Positions 28,265 through 37,680 are shown, counted from the stretch's first letter. The stretch is 64,000 nt of DNA from Aurantimonas coralicida (GCA_011050685.1 DRFF01000083.1:1-64000); one strand, 5' to 3'. Notes: generated by a model not told the origin, from the sequence alone. A program made the numbers and translations.

Positions 28265-30064
28265 ATGGGCGTGAAGATTGCGGTGCTGGCTGCGGCCATG
28301 GCCGCTATGGGGGTGACGAGCGTCGAGACCGCCGCGGCCCAGACCGTCTCTGCCCAGATCGTTCCGGCGCAGCGGCCGGTGGCAACGGCGGACACCAAAT
28401 GGCCCGACGGGTTCATCGCCTTCGCGCTTCCCTATTCCCCCTATGTGTTCGACCTCGTCGTCTATGCGGGCCGCAGTGTCGCCGAGATCACCTATGGGAC
28501 GCGCCGCTACGATCCGGTGACGCGGTCCCTGGTGGTGACCGACCTTGAGATTCGCCGCGATGCGTTCCAGGCGAGCATTGGCCAACTCCGCGTGTCCGGC
28601 GACGAGGCCGTGTATGAGAACGTCGCCGTCGACACGCGGGCGCTGCCGCTCGATCCCACGACACGCGCCATCTTGCGCAAGCTGGACCGGGAGATCGTGA
28701 CGGGGGATGTGGCGTTGACCGGCCGCATGGACGCGGCGGCGGCGGATTACGATCTGAGCGCGTCGCTGCGGATCGACGGTGCCGGCACGTTGGAGATCAC
28801 CGCCGACCTCGAAGGCTTCCATATTCTCGCACCGCTCGAGGGTTTCGACGACGCCGAGGCGGGTGGAAGCCCGAAACTCGCGGGCCAGCTGCGATCGGCC
28901 CGGATCGCCTTCGCCGACGCGGGTCTCGCTTCGGTGCTGTACGAGGTCTTCGGCGGGCAGCAGGGCATGACCGCCGAGCAGGCCCGCGGCACGGCCTCGA
29001 TGATGGCCGGAATTGGTGTGACGGCGCTATTTTCCGATCTTCCCGGGGGGCAGAGCCCGCGCCTTCAGGAGATGGCGCGCGGCTGGTCGGCGACGATCCA
29101 GTCGTTTTTGACCCAGCCGGATCGGCTCGAGGTGTCGCTTGATCCGGCATCGCCCCTCGACCTCGCCCGCCTGACGCAAGGGGCAATTGGCGCAGAGGAT
29201 ATTCTGGCTCTCAACCCGACGGTTGTGGCGGGAACGTCGCAGCTCATCGCGCTCGTCGATCCGACGACGATCACGCTCGCCCCCGACGGACCGATCGAAG
29301 CGGTCCTGCCGGCAGCCGAGGCGTTGATCGAAGGCCGGGGCGTTCCGCAGGATATCGTCCGTGGCGTGACGCTCCTCCTGCCTGCGGCCGGTTCGGACAA
29401 CCGGGCCGCGATCGGCCTTCTCGCCCGTGCACTGGAGCTCGATCCCGGCGTCGCGATCGCGCAGGAGCAATTGCGCGGCGCTTACGTCGCGGTGCTCCTG
29501 GCCAAGGCGGACCGGCTGTCCGTCCAAAACGCCAGTCTCGACGCGCTCCGCCGCCGGCTGAGCCCGGACGAACTGGCCGTAGCCGAGGACGAGGCCTTGC
29601 AGCGCTGGCGGCGGACCAAGATCGGCGAATCGCAGCGCCAGATCGAGGTCGGCGCGTTCGAGGCGCATGATTGGTCGACGATCCGTCGTCTGGCGTTTGC
29701 TTATTACGAAGGCGCGACGATGCCGCGTAACCTGATGCGTGCCTATGGCTGGGCGTCGATCGCCGCCGCCGGGGGCGACCGGATCGCCGCCGGCCTGCGT
29801 GACAATTTGACGGCGGCGGTGAGCGAGGGCCGGATCGTGTTGCCGATGGAGCGGGCGCGCAAGGCGACCGACGATCTGTGGGGGTTGATCATCTCCGATT
29901 CGTCCGCTGATGGTGCCCCCGATGCCGACGCGGAGCAGCCCGATGTGAAGGCGTCGGATTCAGCGTCGCCGGGATCGCCTTCCGTTTCTCCGGACGGGAC
30001 GGCTGAAGGAGCGCCCGACACTGACGACGGCAATGCAGCCGACCGTCCCGGCCCGGCTGATTAA
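28265..30064 (+). CDS. exported protein of unknown function with C-terminal helical repeats
   Basis: A 599-residue protein starting ATG 28265 after a strong GGGGAGGA site. The N-terminus MGVKIAVLAAAMAAMGVTSV with AAAQ at about residue 25 is a signal peptide, so it should be periplasmic. The first half (40-330) is rich in beta-strand-like segments such as VAEITYGTRRYDPVTRSLVV. The second half looks like helical repeats: LLARALELDPGVAIAQEQL and a Sel1-like motif MPRNLMRAYGWASIAAAGGD. The last 60 residues are acidic and disordered. No named family recognised. The long open frame continuing upstream on this strand is antisense to ahcY. Confidence 0.75.
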   Translation: MGVKIAVLAAAMAAMGVTSVETAAAQTVSAQIVPAQRPVATADTKWPDGFIAFALPYSPYVFDLVVYAGRSVAEITYGTRRYDPVTRSLVVTDLEIRRDAFQASIGQLRVSGDEAVYENVAVDTRALPLDPTTRAILRKLDREIVTGDVALTGRMDAAAADYDLSASLRIDGAGTLEITADLEGFHILAPLEGFDDAEAGGSPKLAGQLRSARIAFADAGLASVLYEVFGGQQGMTAEQARGTASMMAGIGVTALFSDLPGGQSPRLQEMARGWSATIQSFLTQPDRLEVSLDPASPLDLARLTQGAIGAEDILALNPTVVAGTSQLIALVDPTTITLAPDGPIEAVLPAAEALIEGRGVPQDIVRGVTLLLPAAGSDNRAAIGLLARALELDPGVAIAQEQLRGAYVAVLLAKADRLSVQNASLDALRRRLSPDELAVAEDEALQRWRRTKIGESQRQIEVGAFEAHDWSTIRRLAFAYYEGATMPRNLMRAYGWASIAAAGGDRIAAGLRDNLTAAVSEGRIVLPMERARKATDDLWGLIISDSSADGAPDADAEQPDVKASDSASPGSPSVSPDGTAEGAPDTDDGNAADRPGPAD

Positions 30065-30081
30065 GCGATGCGGTCCGCCGT

Positions 30082-30465
30082 TCAGGCGGACTCGCCGAAG
30101 CGATCGGCGACAAGCGCTTCGATCGCATCGAGCGCGGCTTCGGCGTCCGCTCCCCGCGCCGCGACCTCGATCACCGTTCCCTGGCTGGCCGCCAGCATCA
30201 TCAGGCCCATGATCGACTGACCGCCCACGGTCAGGCCATCGCGCGAGATCGTCAACTCGGCGTCAAAGGCCTCGGCGGTCTGGACGAAGCGGGCGGAGGC
30301 GCGGGCGTGCAGACCGCGCCGGTTGACGATTGTCAGGCTGCGCGGCGGCGGCCTGTCGGAGGGCGTGCTCAGAGGCGGCGAGACCTCGACAGACGGGACT
30401 TCCGCCCCGGTCACCGCCTTTGGCCTTTCATGAGGGTTAGAATTGTCGAGGCGTCGCGTCATCAT
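30082..30465 (-). CDS. ptsH: HPr phosphocarrier protein with N-terminal extension
   Basis: Phosphorelay protein of a regulatory PTS. The 127 residues carry the active-site His53 in RRGLHARASARFV and the regulatory Ser84 in GGQSIMGLMML, spaced 31 apart as His15 and Ser46 in standard HPr. The first 42 residues are a proline-rich extension not found in normal 85-90 residue HPr. The ATG 30465 overlaps the EIIA stop (ATGA). HprK encoded upstream is the expected Ser84 kinase/phosphatase. A shorter start is not obvious. No sugar permease is near, so the role is regulatory. Confidence 0.92.
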   Translation of the reverse strand: MMTRRLDNSNPHERPKAVTGAEVPSVEVSPPLSTPSDRPPPRSLTIVNRRGLHARASARFVQTAEAFDAELTISRDGLTVGGQSIMGLMMLAASQGTVIEVAARGADAEAALDAIEALVADRFGESA

Positions 30466-30863
30466 TTTCCGCTGAGCACGCGGCTGGCGACATTGATGTA
30501 TTTGCGGCCGGCTTCCTGTGCGGCGACAAGCGCCTCGGCAAGCGGCTTTTCCTCCCGCACGCTCGCCAGTTTGATCAGCATCGGCAGGTTCACCCCCGCG
30601 AGCACGTCGACATGGGTGCCATCCATTACCGAGATGGCGAGATTGGAAGGCGTTCCGCCGAACATGTCGGTGAGGATGATCACCCCGTCACCCCGTTCGG
30701 CGCGGGCGACGGCCTCGACGATGTCGACGCGGCGCTGCTCCATGTCGTCCTCGGGGCCGATCGAGATCGTCTCGAAAGCGTCCTGAGGACCGACCACATG
30801 CTCCACCGCGTGCCGAAATTCGTCGGCGAGCCGGCCGTGAGTCACGAGCACCAACCCGATCAT
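30462..30863 (-). CDS. manX: PTS EIIA component, mannose family (regulatory)
   Basis: 133 residues of the EIIA-Man fold: IGLVLVTHGRLADEF with active-site His9, then VIILTDMFGGTPSNLAI and VLAGVNLPMLIKL. It receives phosphate from HPr. In rhizobia it sits between hprK and the HPr gene without EIIB/EIIC permease genes and acts in carbon and nitrogen regulation together with ChvGI. Start ATG 30863. It lies 193 bases downstream of hprK; that gap holds a perfect short hairpin. Confidence 0.92.
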   Translation of the reverse strand: MIGLVLVTHGRLADEFRHAVEHVVGPQDAFETISIGPEDDMEQRRVDIVEAVARAERGDGVIILTDMFGGTPSNLAISVMDGTHVDVLAGVNLPMLIKLASVREEKPLAEALVAAQEAGRKYINVASRVLSGK

Positions 30864-30917
30864 GCGCGCAACGCTTGGATTGCCTGGCCGGACATTTGAT
30901 GAACTCCCTAAAATCGA

Positions 30918-30936
30918 CGACCGGTCTCACCGGTCG
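30918..30936. other. perfect short inverted repeat between hprK and EIIA gene
   Basis: CGACCGGT (30918-30925), loop CTC, ACCGGTCG (30929-30936). No T-run follows on either strand, so it is more likely an operator or mRNA hairpin than a terminator. It sits 55 bases before the EIIA start. Confidence 0.35.
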
Positions 30937-31056
30937 CCATGACCCGGCGACGGCAGGCGCATCAGCCTCCGGTCATTAGCGGGCGCATCTTGTCATCCTG
31001 CCGCCGATGCGCAAGTCAAATGATAGCGCATACCCGCAGGAATCGATCGATGAACG

Positions 31057-31512
31057 TCATCGATCGTCGACCAAGGGTGACATGACAAGGGACAGGAGGA
31101 TGTCGGCGCCGAAGGCGGCAGCGCGCGCGGGCAGGCGGGCATGGCGTACGCTGACATCGAGAATCGCGGTCGTTCCGTTCTCCGGCAGGCGCTCGATCGC
31201 CGTCGGATCACACAAATCGACGACGAGGCCGAGTAAGGCGGACGCCACAGTTTCCTCGCGCAGGATACCGATACCCGAAACCTCGATCAGCCCGCGCAGA
31301 TTGGCCGGAGCGCTCAGGACGATGCCGTCGGCGCTGCGCGTTACGACGACCCGGTCGTCGGCGACGAGGCGGGTGTGCAGGCCGAGCGAGGCGCCACGCC
31401 GCAAGGCGGACAGGCAGAGCGCCGACTTGCCGCTGCGCGCCGGGCCGCGAACCAGGACACCCAGCTCGCCGATCACGATCGCGCAGCCGTGCAGATTGAC
31501 GGACTGGCTCAT
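31057..31512 (-). CDS. hprK: HPr kinase/phosphorylase HprK, short alphaproteobacterial form
   Basis: 151 residues corresponding to only the C-terminal catalytic half of Gram-positive HprK. The Walker A motif is GPARSGKSALCL (23-34), followed by LVADDRVVVTR, and GLIEVSGIGIL around the HprK signature. Short HprKs are usual in alphaproteobacteria. The ATG 31512 overlaps the chvG stop by four bases, so it belongs to the chvI-chvG operon and links envelope sensing with PTS regulation. Confidence 0.92.
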   Translation of the reverse strand: MSQSVNLHGCAIVIGELGVLVRGPARSGKSALCLSALRRGASLGLHTRLVADDRVVVTRSADGIVLSAPANLRGLIEVSGIGILREETVASALLGLVVDLCDPTAIERLPENGTTAILDVSVRHARLPARAAAFGADILLSLVMSPLVDDR

Positions 31513-33329
31513 TCGGCCGGCAACGAGACGGTGAAGCGGGCGCCGGCGACACCGTTCGGGGCGTCCTCGTCCTCGATGTTCTCCGCCCGCAGCGTGCCGC
31601 CATGGGCCTCGACGATCTGCCGGCTGATCGATAGGCCGAGGCCGGAGTTCTGTCCGAAGTCTTCCTCGGCCGGACGGTCGGTGTAGAAGCGCTCGAAGAT
31701 GCGGTCGATGATCTCGGCCTGGATGCCCGGTCCGTTGTCCTCGATCGTGACGACGACGCGCTGGCCGCGCCTACGCAAGAGGACATCGATCCGGCCGTTG
31801 GTCTCCGGGACGAAGGATCGGGCGTTTTCGATCAGGTTGGTGAACACCTGGCCAAGCCGCAGATCATGCCCGGTAACGACATAGCCACGCTTCATCGAAG
31901 CGGGCAAGCGTTGCTTCTCGAAGGTGATCTTCACATCACGGCGCGCCCGCGAATTGCCGCGGGCGCCATCCACTACAGAGCGCAAAAGCGCGGCCAGATC
32001 GACCTTCTGGGCGATCTGCCGGGCAAGTTCGGCGTCGAGGCGCGAGGCATCGGCGATGTCGGTGATCAGCCGGTCGAGCCGCCGGACGTCGTGCTGGATG
32101 ATCTCGAGCAGGCGCTTCTTGGAGGTTTCGGTGCGGGCCAGCGGTAGCGTCTCCACCGCGCTGCGTAGCGAGGTCAGCGGATTTTTCAGTTCGTGGGACA
32201 CGTCGGCGGCGAAGGATTCGATCGCATCCATGCGCGCATAGAGCGCATTGGTCATGTCGCGAAGGGCGGTGGCGAGATTGCCGACCTCGTCGGCGCGATC
32301 GCCGAAATCGGGAATCGCCGCCCGCTCGTCGACACCGCGCCGAACCCGGATCGCCGCCGCCGACAGGCGCCGCAGCGGCGTCGCGATGGTCGAGGCGAGC
32401 AGGATCGACAGGACGATGGTCACGATCGCGGCGACGGCGAACACCCGGACGATCGCCATGCGCTCCGCCTGGACGATCTTGTCGATGTCGCCGCCCTGGG
32501 TCGACAGGAGCAGCACCCCGAGCACGGCGCGGAAGCGCTGGATCGGCACCGCTACCGAGACGATGAGTTCGGCGCTTTCGGTGGCCCGTACGACCGTGGC
32601 CGGGCCGCCGGTCAGTGCGTTCATCACCTCTGGATAGGCGGCGCCCGATCCGCCCGGCGTCTCGCGATAGATCGGCAGGTCGCTGCGCTGGAACAGATGA
32701 CGGAACCAGTTGACCGCCGCGTCGACGAAGGCCGGCTCCTCTTCGGCCACTGGCGGCAGATTGTAGCGCAGGATCTGGCCGCGTGAATAAAGATGCCGGG
32801 AATCGAGGATCAGATTGGCGTCGCGGTCATAGAGCCGCGCCCGCGTGCGGGTCGGCGAGATCAGCCGGCGCAGCAATGGCGCGACGCGCTCCGGATTGAT
32901 CGGAAACTCCAGGCTGTCGGTGATGTCGGCGCTTGGGGCCAGCGTGTCGCCGGCCTGCAGTTCCAGGAGGCGCTCCGGATCGAGGGTGATCGAGTTGGTC
33001 TCGACCGTCGCCGATGACGCGATGGCGCTGGCGATGATTTCGCCCTGGGTCAGAAGGCTTTCGACGCGCGCGTCGATGAGCCCGGCCCGGAACTGGTTGA
33101 GATAGAGGATGCCCGAGACGAGGACGATCAGCGCCACGAGGTTGAGGAAGACGATGCGCCGCGTCAGCGAGGAAAAGATCGTATGGCCGAGCAGTCGCCG
33201 CGCCTGATAGAGGACGCGTCGGATCAGCGGCAGCCGCCGCAGCCGTTTGCGCAGGATCGCCTCGCGGCGCTGCCCCTTCGGCCCGACACCGTCGCCGTCC
33301 TCCTCGTTGGGCTCGGCTATCGAGACCAT
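31509..33329 (-). CDS. chvG: sensor histidine kinase ChvG
   Basis: 606-residue inner-membrane kinase with transmembrane segments near 58-78 and 293-315 and a periplasmic sensor between them. A HAMP domain (about 316-365) and phospho-acceptor His379 in FAADVSHELKNPLTSL follow, then the ATPase boxes LIENARSFVP, IEDNGPGIQ and GLGLSISRQIV. ChvG (ExoS) with ChvI responds to acid and envelope stress in rhizobia. The start follows the chvI stop by seven bases. hprK downstream overlaps. Confidence 0.94.
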   Translation of the reverse strand: MVSIAEPNEEDGDGVGPKGQRREAILRKRLRRLPLIRRVLYQARRLLGHTIFSSLTRRIVFLNLVALIVLVSGILYLNQFRAGLIDARVESLLTQGEIIASAIASSATVETNSITLDPERLLELQAGDTLAPSADITDSLEFPINPERVAPLLRRLISPTRTRARLYDRDANLILDSRHLYSRGQILRYNLPPVAEEEPAFVDAAVNWFRHLFQRSDLPIYRETPGGSGAAYPEVMNALTGGPATVVRATESAELIVSVAVPIQRFRAVLGVLLLSTQGGDIDKIVQAERMAIVRVFAVAAIVTIVLSILLASTIATPLRRLSAAAIRVRRGVDERAAIPDFGDRADEVGNLATALRDMTNALYARMDAIESFAADVSHELKNPLTSLRSAVETLPLARTETSKKRLLEIIQHDVRRLDRLITDIADASRLDAELARQIAQKVDLAALLRSVVDGARGNSRARRDVKITFEKQRLPASMKRGYVVTGHDLRLGQVFTNLIENARSFVPETNGRIDVLLRRRGQRVVVTIEDNGPGIQAEIIDRIFERFYTDRPAEEDFGQNSGLGLSISRQIVEAHGGTLRAENIEDEDAPNGVAGARFTVSLPAE

Positions 33330-33336
33330 GCGCGCC

Positions 33337-34041
33337 TCAAGCTTCGCGGAAACGATAGCCGACGCCGTAGAGGGTCTCGATCATGTCGAAATCGTCGTCG
33401 ATCACCTTGAACTTCTTGCGAAGCCGCTTGATGTGGCTGTCGATCGTGCGATCGTCCACATAGACCTGCTCGTCGTATGCCGCGTCCATCAGGGCATCGC
33501 GGCTCTTCACCACGCCCGGCCGCTGGGCGAGCGAGTGGAGGATCAGGAACTCGGTCACCGTCAAGGTGACCGGCTGTCCCATCCAGGTGCAGGTGTGCCG
33601 CTCCTGGTCCATGACCAACTGGCCGCGCTCGAGCGAGGATTCGGGCGTCGGCACGCCGGTCTTGGCGACGCCCTCACGCGCTGCTCCGCGCCTCAGCAGC
33701 GCCCGCACCCGCTCGACCAGAAGCCTTTGCGAGAACGGTTTGCGGATGTAGTCGTCGGCGCCCATCTTCAGGCCGAAGAGCTCATCGATCTCCTCGTCCT
33801 TCGACGTCAGGAAGATCACCGGCAGATCGGACTTCTGCCGCAGGCGCCTGAGCAGTTCCATGCCGTCCATGCGCGGCATCTTGATATCGAAGATCGCCAG
33901 ATTGGGTGGGCGCGACTGCAGACCTTCGAGGGCGGACGCCCCGTCGGTGTAGGTCTCGACCCGGTAGCCCTCATTCTCAAGCGCGATGGAAACCGACGCG
34001 AGAATATTCCTGTCGTCGTCGACCAGGGCGATCGTAGGCAT
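33337..34041 (-). CDS. chvI: response regulator ChvI
   Basis: OmpR-type regulator, 234 residues. The receiver domain begins [14 protein letters not shown] with phospho-acceptor Asp52 in [13 protein letters not shown] and Lys in FLTSKDEE. The C-terminal winged helix includes [17 protein letters not shown] and [12 protein letters not shown]. Start ATG 34041 is preferred, with GGAGAG upstream; ATG 34053 and a frame to 34077 are possible. It is divergent from pckA, an arrangement kept in Agrobacterium and Sinorhizobium. Confidence 0.94.
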   Translation of the reverse strand: MPTIALVDDDRNILASVSIALENEGYRVETYTDGASALEGLQSRPPNLAIFDIKMPRMDGMELLRRLRQKSDLPVIFLTSKDEEIDELFGLKMGADDYIRKPFSQRLLVERVRALLRRGAAREGVAKTGVPTPESSLERGQLVMDQERHTCTWMGQPVTLTVTEFLILHSLAQRPGVVKSRDALMDAAYDEQVYVDDRTIDSHIKRLRKKFKVIDDDFDMIETLYGVGYRFREA

Positions 34042-34501
34042 TGCGGTACTCTCCATTTTCCACCCTCCACGCGACATCGCTGTCGTTTGAAGCGCCCGGC
34101 TGTCTCGCCGGTTGCCGACGGTCTTGTGTCCGGCGGCAGGCCTGTCCCTTCTGGGAGAAGGCCGGTCAATCCGGACCTCCCCGCTGATGGCGCGATAGTA
34201 TCGCCCATCTGCGGTAAATGTGGCGGAATGACAAAATTACAAAGCCGCGGGCGCTAAAGTCGAAAGGCCGCGCGCTCGTCGCGGAGCATCGGGCGAAAAA
34301 AATCGCCGACATATCAAACGATTTGTAGAGCGGATCGAACCGATTAGAATGATCCATCGCCAGTCTAAATCGATTAACATACTGTTTCGATTAAGCATTC
34401 CCGGATGAATCGGGTTGATCGGCAGGCCCTCGGGCAGTATCAAGCAGGTCTATTGCGAGACCGCTTGCTGAGGAGCGGCCGCACGGCATGGGAGATGACG
34501 G
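34042..34501. promoter_or_regulatory. chvI-pckA divergent control region with CGATTA repeats
   Basis: 460 bases with no supported gene. The pckA-proximal half is AT-rich. TCGATTAA occurs twice, at 34370 and 34387 (17 bases apart), and a related CCGATTAG lies at 34340. TGACAAAATTACAAA around 34229 is another AT-rich patch. These are candidate binding sites for ChvI or other carbon regulators; none is proven. GGGAGATG before GTG 34502 is the pckA ribosome site. Confidence 0.4.
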
Positions 34502-36112
34502 GTGGACGAGATCGGCACGCGCAACGCCAATAGTGGGATCGAGACGACGGGATTGTCGGATCTGTCCTCGGTACGGTGGAACCTCAAGGAAGCGGAACTG
34601 GTGGAGACCGCCGTCAGGCGGGGCGAGGGACAGTTGACGGCGCACGGTGCTTTTGCCGCCGTCACCGGCAAGCACACGGGTCGATCGCCGAAGGATAAAT
34701 TCCTCGTCCGCGACGACACCACCGATCCCGTGGTCTGGTGGGACAACAACGCGGCGATGGAGCCCGAGGTTTTCGAGCGGCTCTACGACGATTTCAAGGC
34801 CGCCGCGAAAGGCCGTGATCTGTTCGTGCAGGATCTGATCGGCGGCGCCGACCCGGCCAATGCGATCCGTGTGCGCGTTGTCACCGAATACGCCTGGCAC
34901 TCCTTGTTCATCCGCACGCTTTTGATCCGTCCGACCGAGGATCAACTGAAGGACTTCGTGCCGGAGATGACGATCATCGACCTGCCGTCGTTCAAGGCCG
35001 ACCCGGAGCGTCACGGCTGCCGTTCCGAGACGGTGATCGCCGTCGACATGACGCGCAAGATCGTCCTGGTCGGCAGCAGTTCCTATGCCGGCGAGATGAA
35101 GAAGTCGGTGTTCTCTGCACTCAATTTCCTCCTGCCGGAGCGCGGCGTCATGCCGATGCATTGTTCGGCCAATGTCGGTCCGGACGGCGACGCGGCAGTG
35201 TTCTTCGGCCTGTCCGGCACCGGCAAGACGACCCTGTCGGCCGACCCGCACCGCACCCTGCTCGGCGACGACGAGCACGGTTGGGGCGAGGATGGCATCT
35301 TCAATTTCGAGGGTGGCTGCTACGCCAAGACGATCCGCCTGTCGGCCGAGGCCGAACCCGAGATCTTCGCGACCACCCGCCGCTTCGGCACGGTGCTGGA
35401 GAACGTCGTCCTCGATGCTGATCGAGTGCCCGACTTCGACGACGGTTCGCTCACCGAGAACGCCCGCGCGGCCTACCCGCTGCACTTCATCCCCAATGCG
35501 AGCGAGACCGGCCGCGACGGCCATCCGAAGAACATCATCATGCTGACCGCCGACGCGTTCGGCGTGATGCCGCCGATTGCCCGGCTGACTCCGGCCGAGG
35601 CCATGTACCACTTCCTGTCCGGCTACACCGCGAAGGTCGCCGGCACGGAAAAGGGCGTGACCGAGCCCGAGGCGACCTTCTCGACCTGCTTCGGCGCCCC
35701 CTTCATGCCGCGTCACCCCTCGGAATACGGCAATCTCCTGCGCGATCTGATCGGGCGCCACGACGTCGATTGCTGGCTGGTCAACACCGGCTGGACCGGC
35801 GGCGCCTACGGCACTGGCCACCGCATGCCGATCAAGGCGACTCGCAAGCTTCTCGCCGCCGCGCTCGACGGCTCGCTGAAGGACGCCGAGTTCCGCACCG
35901 ATCCGAATTTCGGCTTCCAGGTGCCGGTCGCGGTGGAGGGTGTCGACAGTGCCATCCTCGACCCGCGCTCGACCTGGGCCGATACGGCGGCCTACGACGC
36001 CCAGGCGAGAAAGCTGGTCGAAATGTTCCGCAACAACTTCGCCAAGTTCGAGAGCCACGTCGACGCCGACGTGCTTGAGGCCGCGCCGGCCCAGGCGATG
36101 GCGGCCGAATAG
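34502..36112 (+). CDS. pckA: phosphoenolpyruvate carboxykinase (ATP) PckA
   Basis: Converts oxaloacetate to PEP in gluconeogenesis, needed for growth on C4 acids. 536 residues: [17 protein letters not shown] near the start, the P-loop [13 protein letters not shown] (about 234-246), the metal motif [13 protein letters not shown], and [12 protein letters not shown]. Start is GTG 34502, with GGGAG upstream. Divergent from chvI. A hairpin terminator follows the stop. Confidence 0.97.
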   Translation: MDEIGTRNANSGIETTGLSDLSSVRWNLKEAELVETAVRRGEGQLTAHGAFAAVTGKHTGRSPKDKFLVRDDTTDPVVWWDNNAAMEPEVFERLYDDFKAAAKGRDLFVQDLIGGADPANAIRVRVVTEYAWHSLFIRTLLIRPTEDQLKDFVPEMTIIDLPSFKADPERHGCRSETVIAVDMTRKIVLVGSSSYAGEMKKSVFSALNFLLPERGVMPMHCSANVGPDGDAAVFFGLSGTGKTTLSADPHRTLLGDDEHGWGEDGIFNFEGGCYAKTIRLSAEAEPEIFATTRRFGTVLENVVLDADRVPDFDDGSLTENARAAYPLHFIPNASETGRDGHPKNIIMLTADAFGVMPPIARLTPAEAMYHFLSGYTAKVAGTEKGVTEPEATFSTCFGAPFMPRHPSEYGNLLRDLIGRHDVDCWLVNTGWTGGAYGTGHRMPIKATRKLLAAALDGSLKDAEFRTDPNFGFQVPVAVEGVDSAILDPRSTWADTAAYDAQARKLVEMFRNNFAKFESHVDADVLEAAPAQAMAAE

Positions 36113-36145
36113 CCCCGCCACGCAAAGACCGTTCGTTCGAGCAAA

Positions 36146-36176
36146 GGCTCGCGGCTCCAGCTGCGGGCCTTTTCGT
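36146..36176 (+). terminator. rho-independent terminator of pckA
   Basis: GGCTCGC (36146-36152) pairs with GCGGGCC (36163-36169), one G-U included, then TTTTCGTTT. It lies 34 bases after the pckA stop. Confidence 0.7.
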
Positions 36177-36293
36177 TTGCGGAGGGGCGCGGCGTGGGGT
36201 CGGCGCGTTGCGATCGCCGAAGACCCTCTATAGTGCGATCAGGCCGAACCGGAATCGCAAGGGAAGCCGGGCGGCAAGCGAAGGGCGAGGCAA

Positions 36294-36728
36294 ATGGCGG
36301 GGGAGAACGATCTCAAGATCAACGATCGGGTGACGATTCCCGACGCCGATCTCGAGGAGCAATTCATCCGCGCCGGCGGCCCGGGCGGCCAGAACGTCAA
36401 CAAGGTCTCGACGGCGGTTCAGCTCCGGTTCCTCGGGAGTCAGTCCACCGCGCTGCATTCCGATGCGCATCGCCGGCTGTTGCGGTTGGCCGGTCAGCGG
36501 GCGACCAAGGATGGGGACGTCCTCATCGAGGCCTCGCGCTTTCGCAGCCAGGACCGCAACCGCGAGGACGCCAGGGAGCGGCTGGCCGAGCTCGTGCGCG
36601 AGGCGCTGAAGCCGCCGCCGCCGCCGCGCCGCAAGACCAGGCCGACCAAAGGCTCGATCGAACGCCGGCTAAAAGCCAAGAAGGGCCGTTCCCAGACCAA
36701 GCGGATGCGCGGGAGCGTGGATGATTGA
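36294..36728 (+). CDS. arfB: alternative ribosome-rescue factor ArfB
   Basis: Peptidyl-tRNA hydrolase that frees stalled ribosomes. 144 residues with the catalytic GGQ (31-33) in IRAGGPGGQNVNKVSTAVQL, the class I release-factor-like fold, and a basic C-terminal tail (KTRPTKGSIERRLKAKKGRS) that enters the empty mRNA channel. Start ATG 36294. It is a lone gene after the pckA terminator. Length and motifs are typical of ArfB/YaeJ. Confidence 0.94.
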   Translation: MAGENDLKINDRVTIPDADLEEQFIRAGGPGGQNVNKVSTAVQLRFLGSQSTALHSDAHRRLLRLAGQRATKDGDVLIEASRFRSQDRNREDARERLAELVREALKPPPPPRRKTRPTKGSIERRLKAKKGRSQTKRMRGSVDD

Positions 36729-36806
36729 GGGGGGGGCCGGCGGCCAGTGCCACGACATCGGCCATATCGACGGCTTTACGTCTGCCGCGAAAGTCCGGCA
36801 ATCAGA

Positions 36807-37301
36807 TCATGCCTGCAACTCCGCCAGCAGCTCTGTGAGCAGCGTCATTCCAGCGCCCCAGCCTTTGTCCATACCGCCCATCGCGGCTGCAAAGCAGGCT
36901 ATTTCAGCCTCGCTCGCCTCATGCGGTACCCAGGTCAGGCGCACCCTGGTCCGCCCGGCATCGTCCTCGAACGTGACCGTCGTCAGCAGCACCTGCGGCC
37001 AGTCCGCCATCATGGGAGAGGGAATGACATTCCACTCCGCGTCCGACGAAGAGTGCAACCAAACCAGCCGTTCTGGCGATATGACTTCGGTGTATTCCAC
37101 ACGCTGATAGTTGGAATTATCGCCCCATTTCATTTCGACCAGCCAAAGGCCCCCGGGCTTCAGCTCAAGGCGATGGATAATGGTTTCCACCCTAGGTCCG
37201 TACCAGCGGGGCAATAGCTCCGGATCGGTCCACGCCTTCCATACCAGTTCACGCGGCGCATCAAATACGCGCTCCAGTACATACGTCGGCAAATCAGTCA
37301 T
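36807..37301 (-). CDS. SRPBCC (AHSA1-like) domain protein
   Basis: 164 residues of the START/Bet v1-like fold: LERVFDAPRELVWKAWTDPE, LPRWYGPRVETIIHRLELKPGG, and a C-terminal GMDKGWGAGMTLLTELL helix. Members bind hydrophobic ligands; the ligand is unknown. The ATG 37301 overlaps the stop of the ArsR-type regulator (ATGA), a very common pairing in which the regulator controls this gene. Confidence 0.88.
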   Translation of the reverse strand: MTDLPTYVLERVFDAPRELVWKAWTDPELLPRWYGPRVETIIHRLELKPGGLWLVEMKWGDNSNYQRVEYTEVISPERLVWLHSSSDAEWNVIPSPMMADWPQVLLTTVTFEDDAGRTRVRLTWVPHEASEAEIACFAAAMGGMDKGWGAGMTLLTELLAELQA

Positions 37302-37666
37302 TCTCGGGCCTCTTTCGTCTCGGACTTTTTCAGATCATCGAGCAGGCCATCGAGTTCGCCGAAACTTGAGGACCAGAACTGTTTGAACTCGTCGAGCCAG
37401 TTTACCGCCGCCGCCATCGGCTGAGCCTTTAGTCGGGCCGGCCTGCGCTGTTTGTCGACATCCCGCTCGATCAACCCCGCCCGTTCCAGCACCCTCAGAT
37501 GCTTCGAAACGGCAGGCTGGCTCATTGAGAACGGCGCGGCGATCTCATTTACCGAGGCTTCACCAGCCGCCAGCCGGGCGAGGATCGAGCGCCGGGTGGG
37601 GTCGGCGAGCGCGGCAAAGATCGCGTCAAGGTTCACAGCGTCATGCGCATAACCAGATAGTTTCAT
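37298..37666 (-). CDS. ArsR-family winged-helix repressor
   Basis: 122 residues from ATG 37666. The DNA-binding part is AIFAALADPTRRSILARLAA followed by MSQPAVSKHLRVLERAGLIE (recognition helix). No metal-binding cysteine pair is seen, so it belongs to the metal-independent branch paired with SRPBCC proteins. Its own start codon lies in a near-perfect palindrome (37665-37680), which suggests tight autoregulation. Confidence 0.9.
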   Translation of the reverse strand: MKLSGYAHDAVNLDAIFAALADPTRRSILARLAAGEASVNEIAAPFSMSQPAVSKHLRVLERAGLIERDVDKQRRPARLKAQPMAAAVNWLDEFKQFWSSSFGELDGLLDDLKKSETKEARE

Positions 37667-37680
37667 AACTAGATAGTTAT
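37665..37680. promoter_or_regulatory. likely ArsR operator over its own start codon
   Basis: ATAACTAGATAGTTAT is a 16-base inverted repeat with 14 of 16 positions symmetric. The half-site AGATAGTT occurs again at 37655-37662. The ATG of the repressor gene begins at 37666, so bound repressor would cover the start and likely transcription start. Confidence 0.6.

Noticed and set aside
26408-30064. 1218-codon plus-strand open frame
   Set aside because: Its first 600 codons are antisense to ahcY; only the part from ATG 28265 has a signal peptide and ribosome site.
34391-36121. 576-codon minus-strand frame opposite pckA
   Set aside because: Pure antisense shadow of pckA with no motif.
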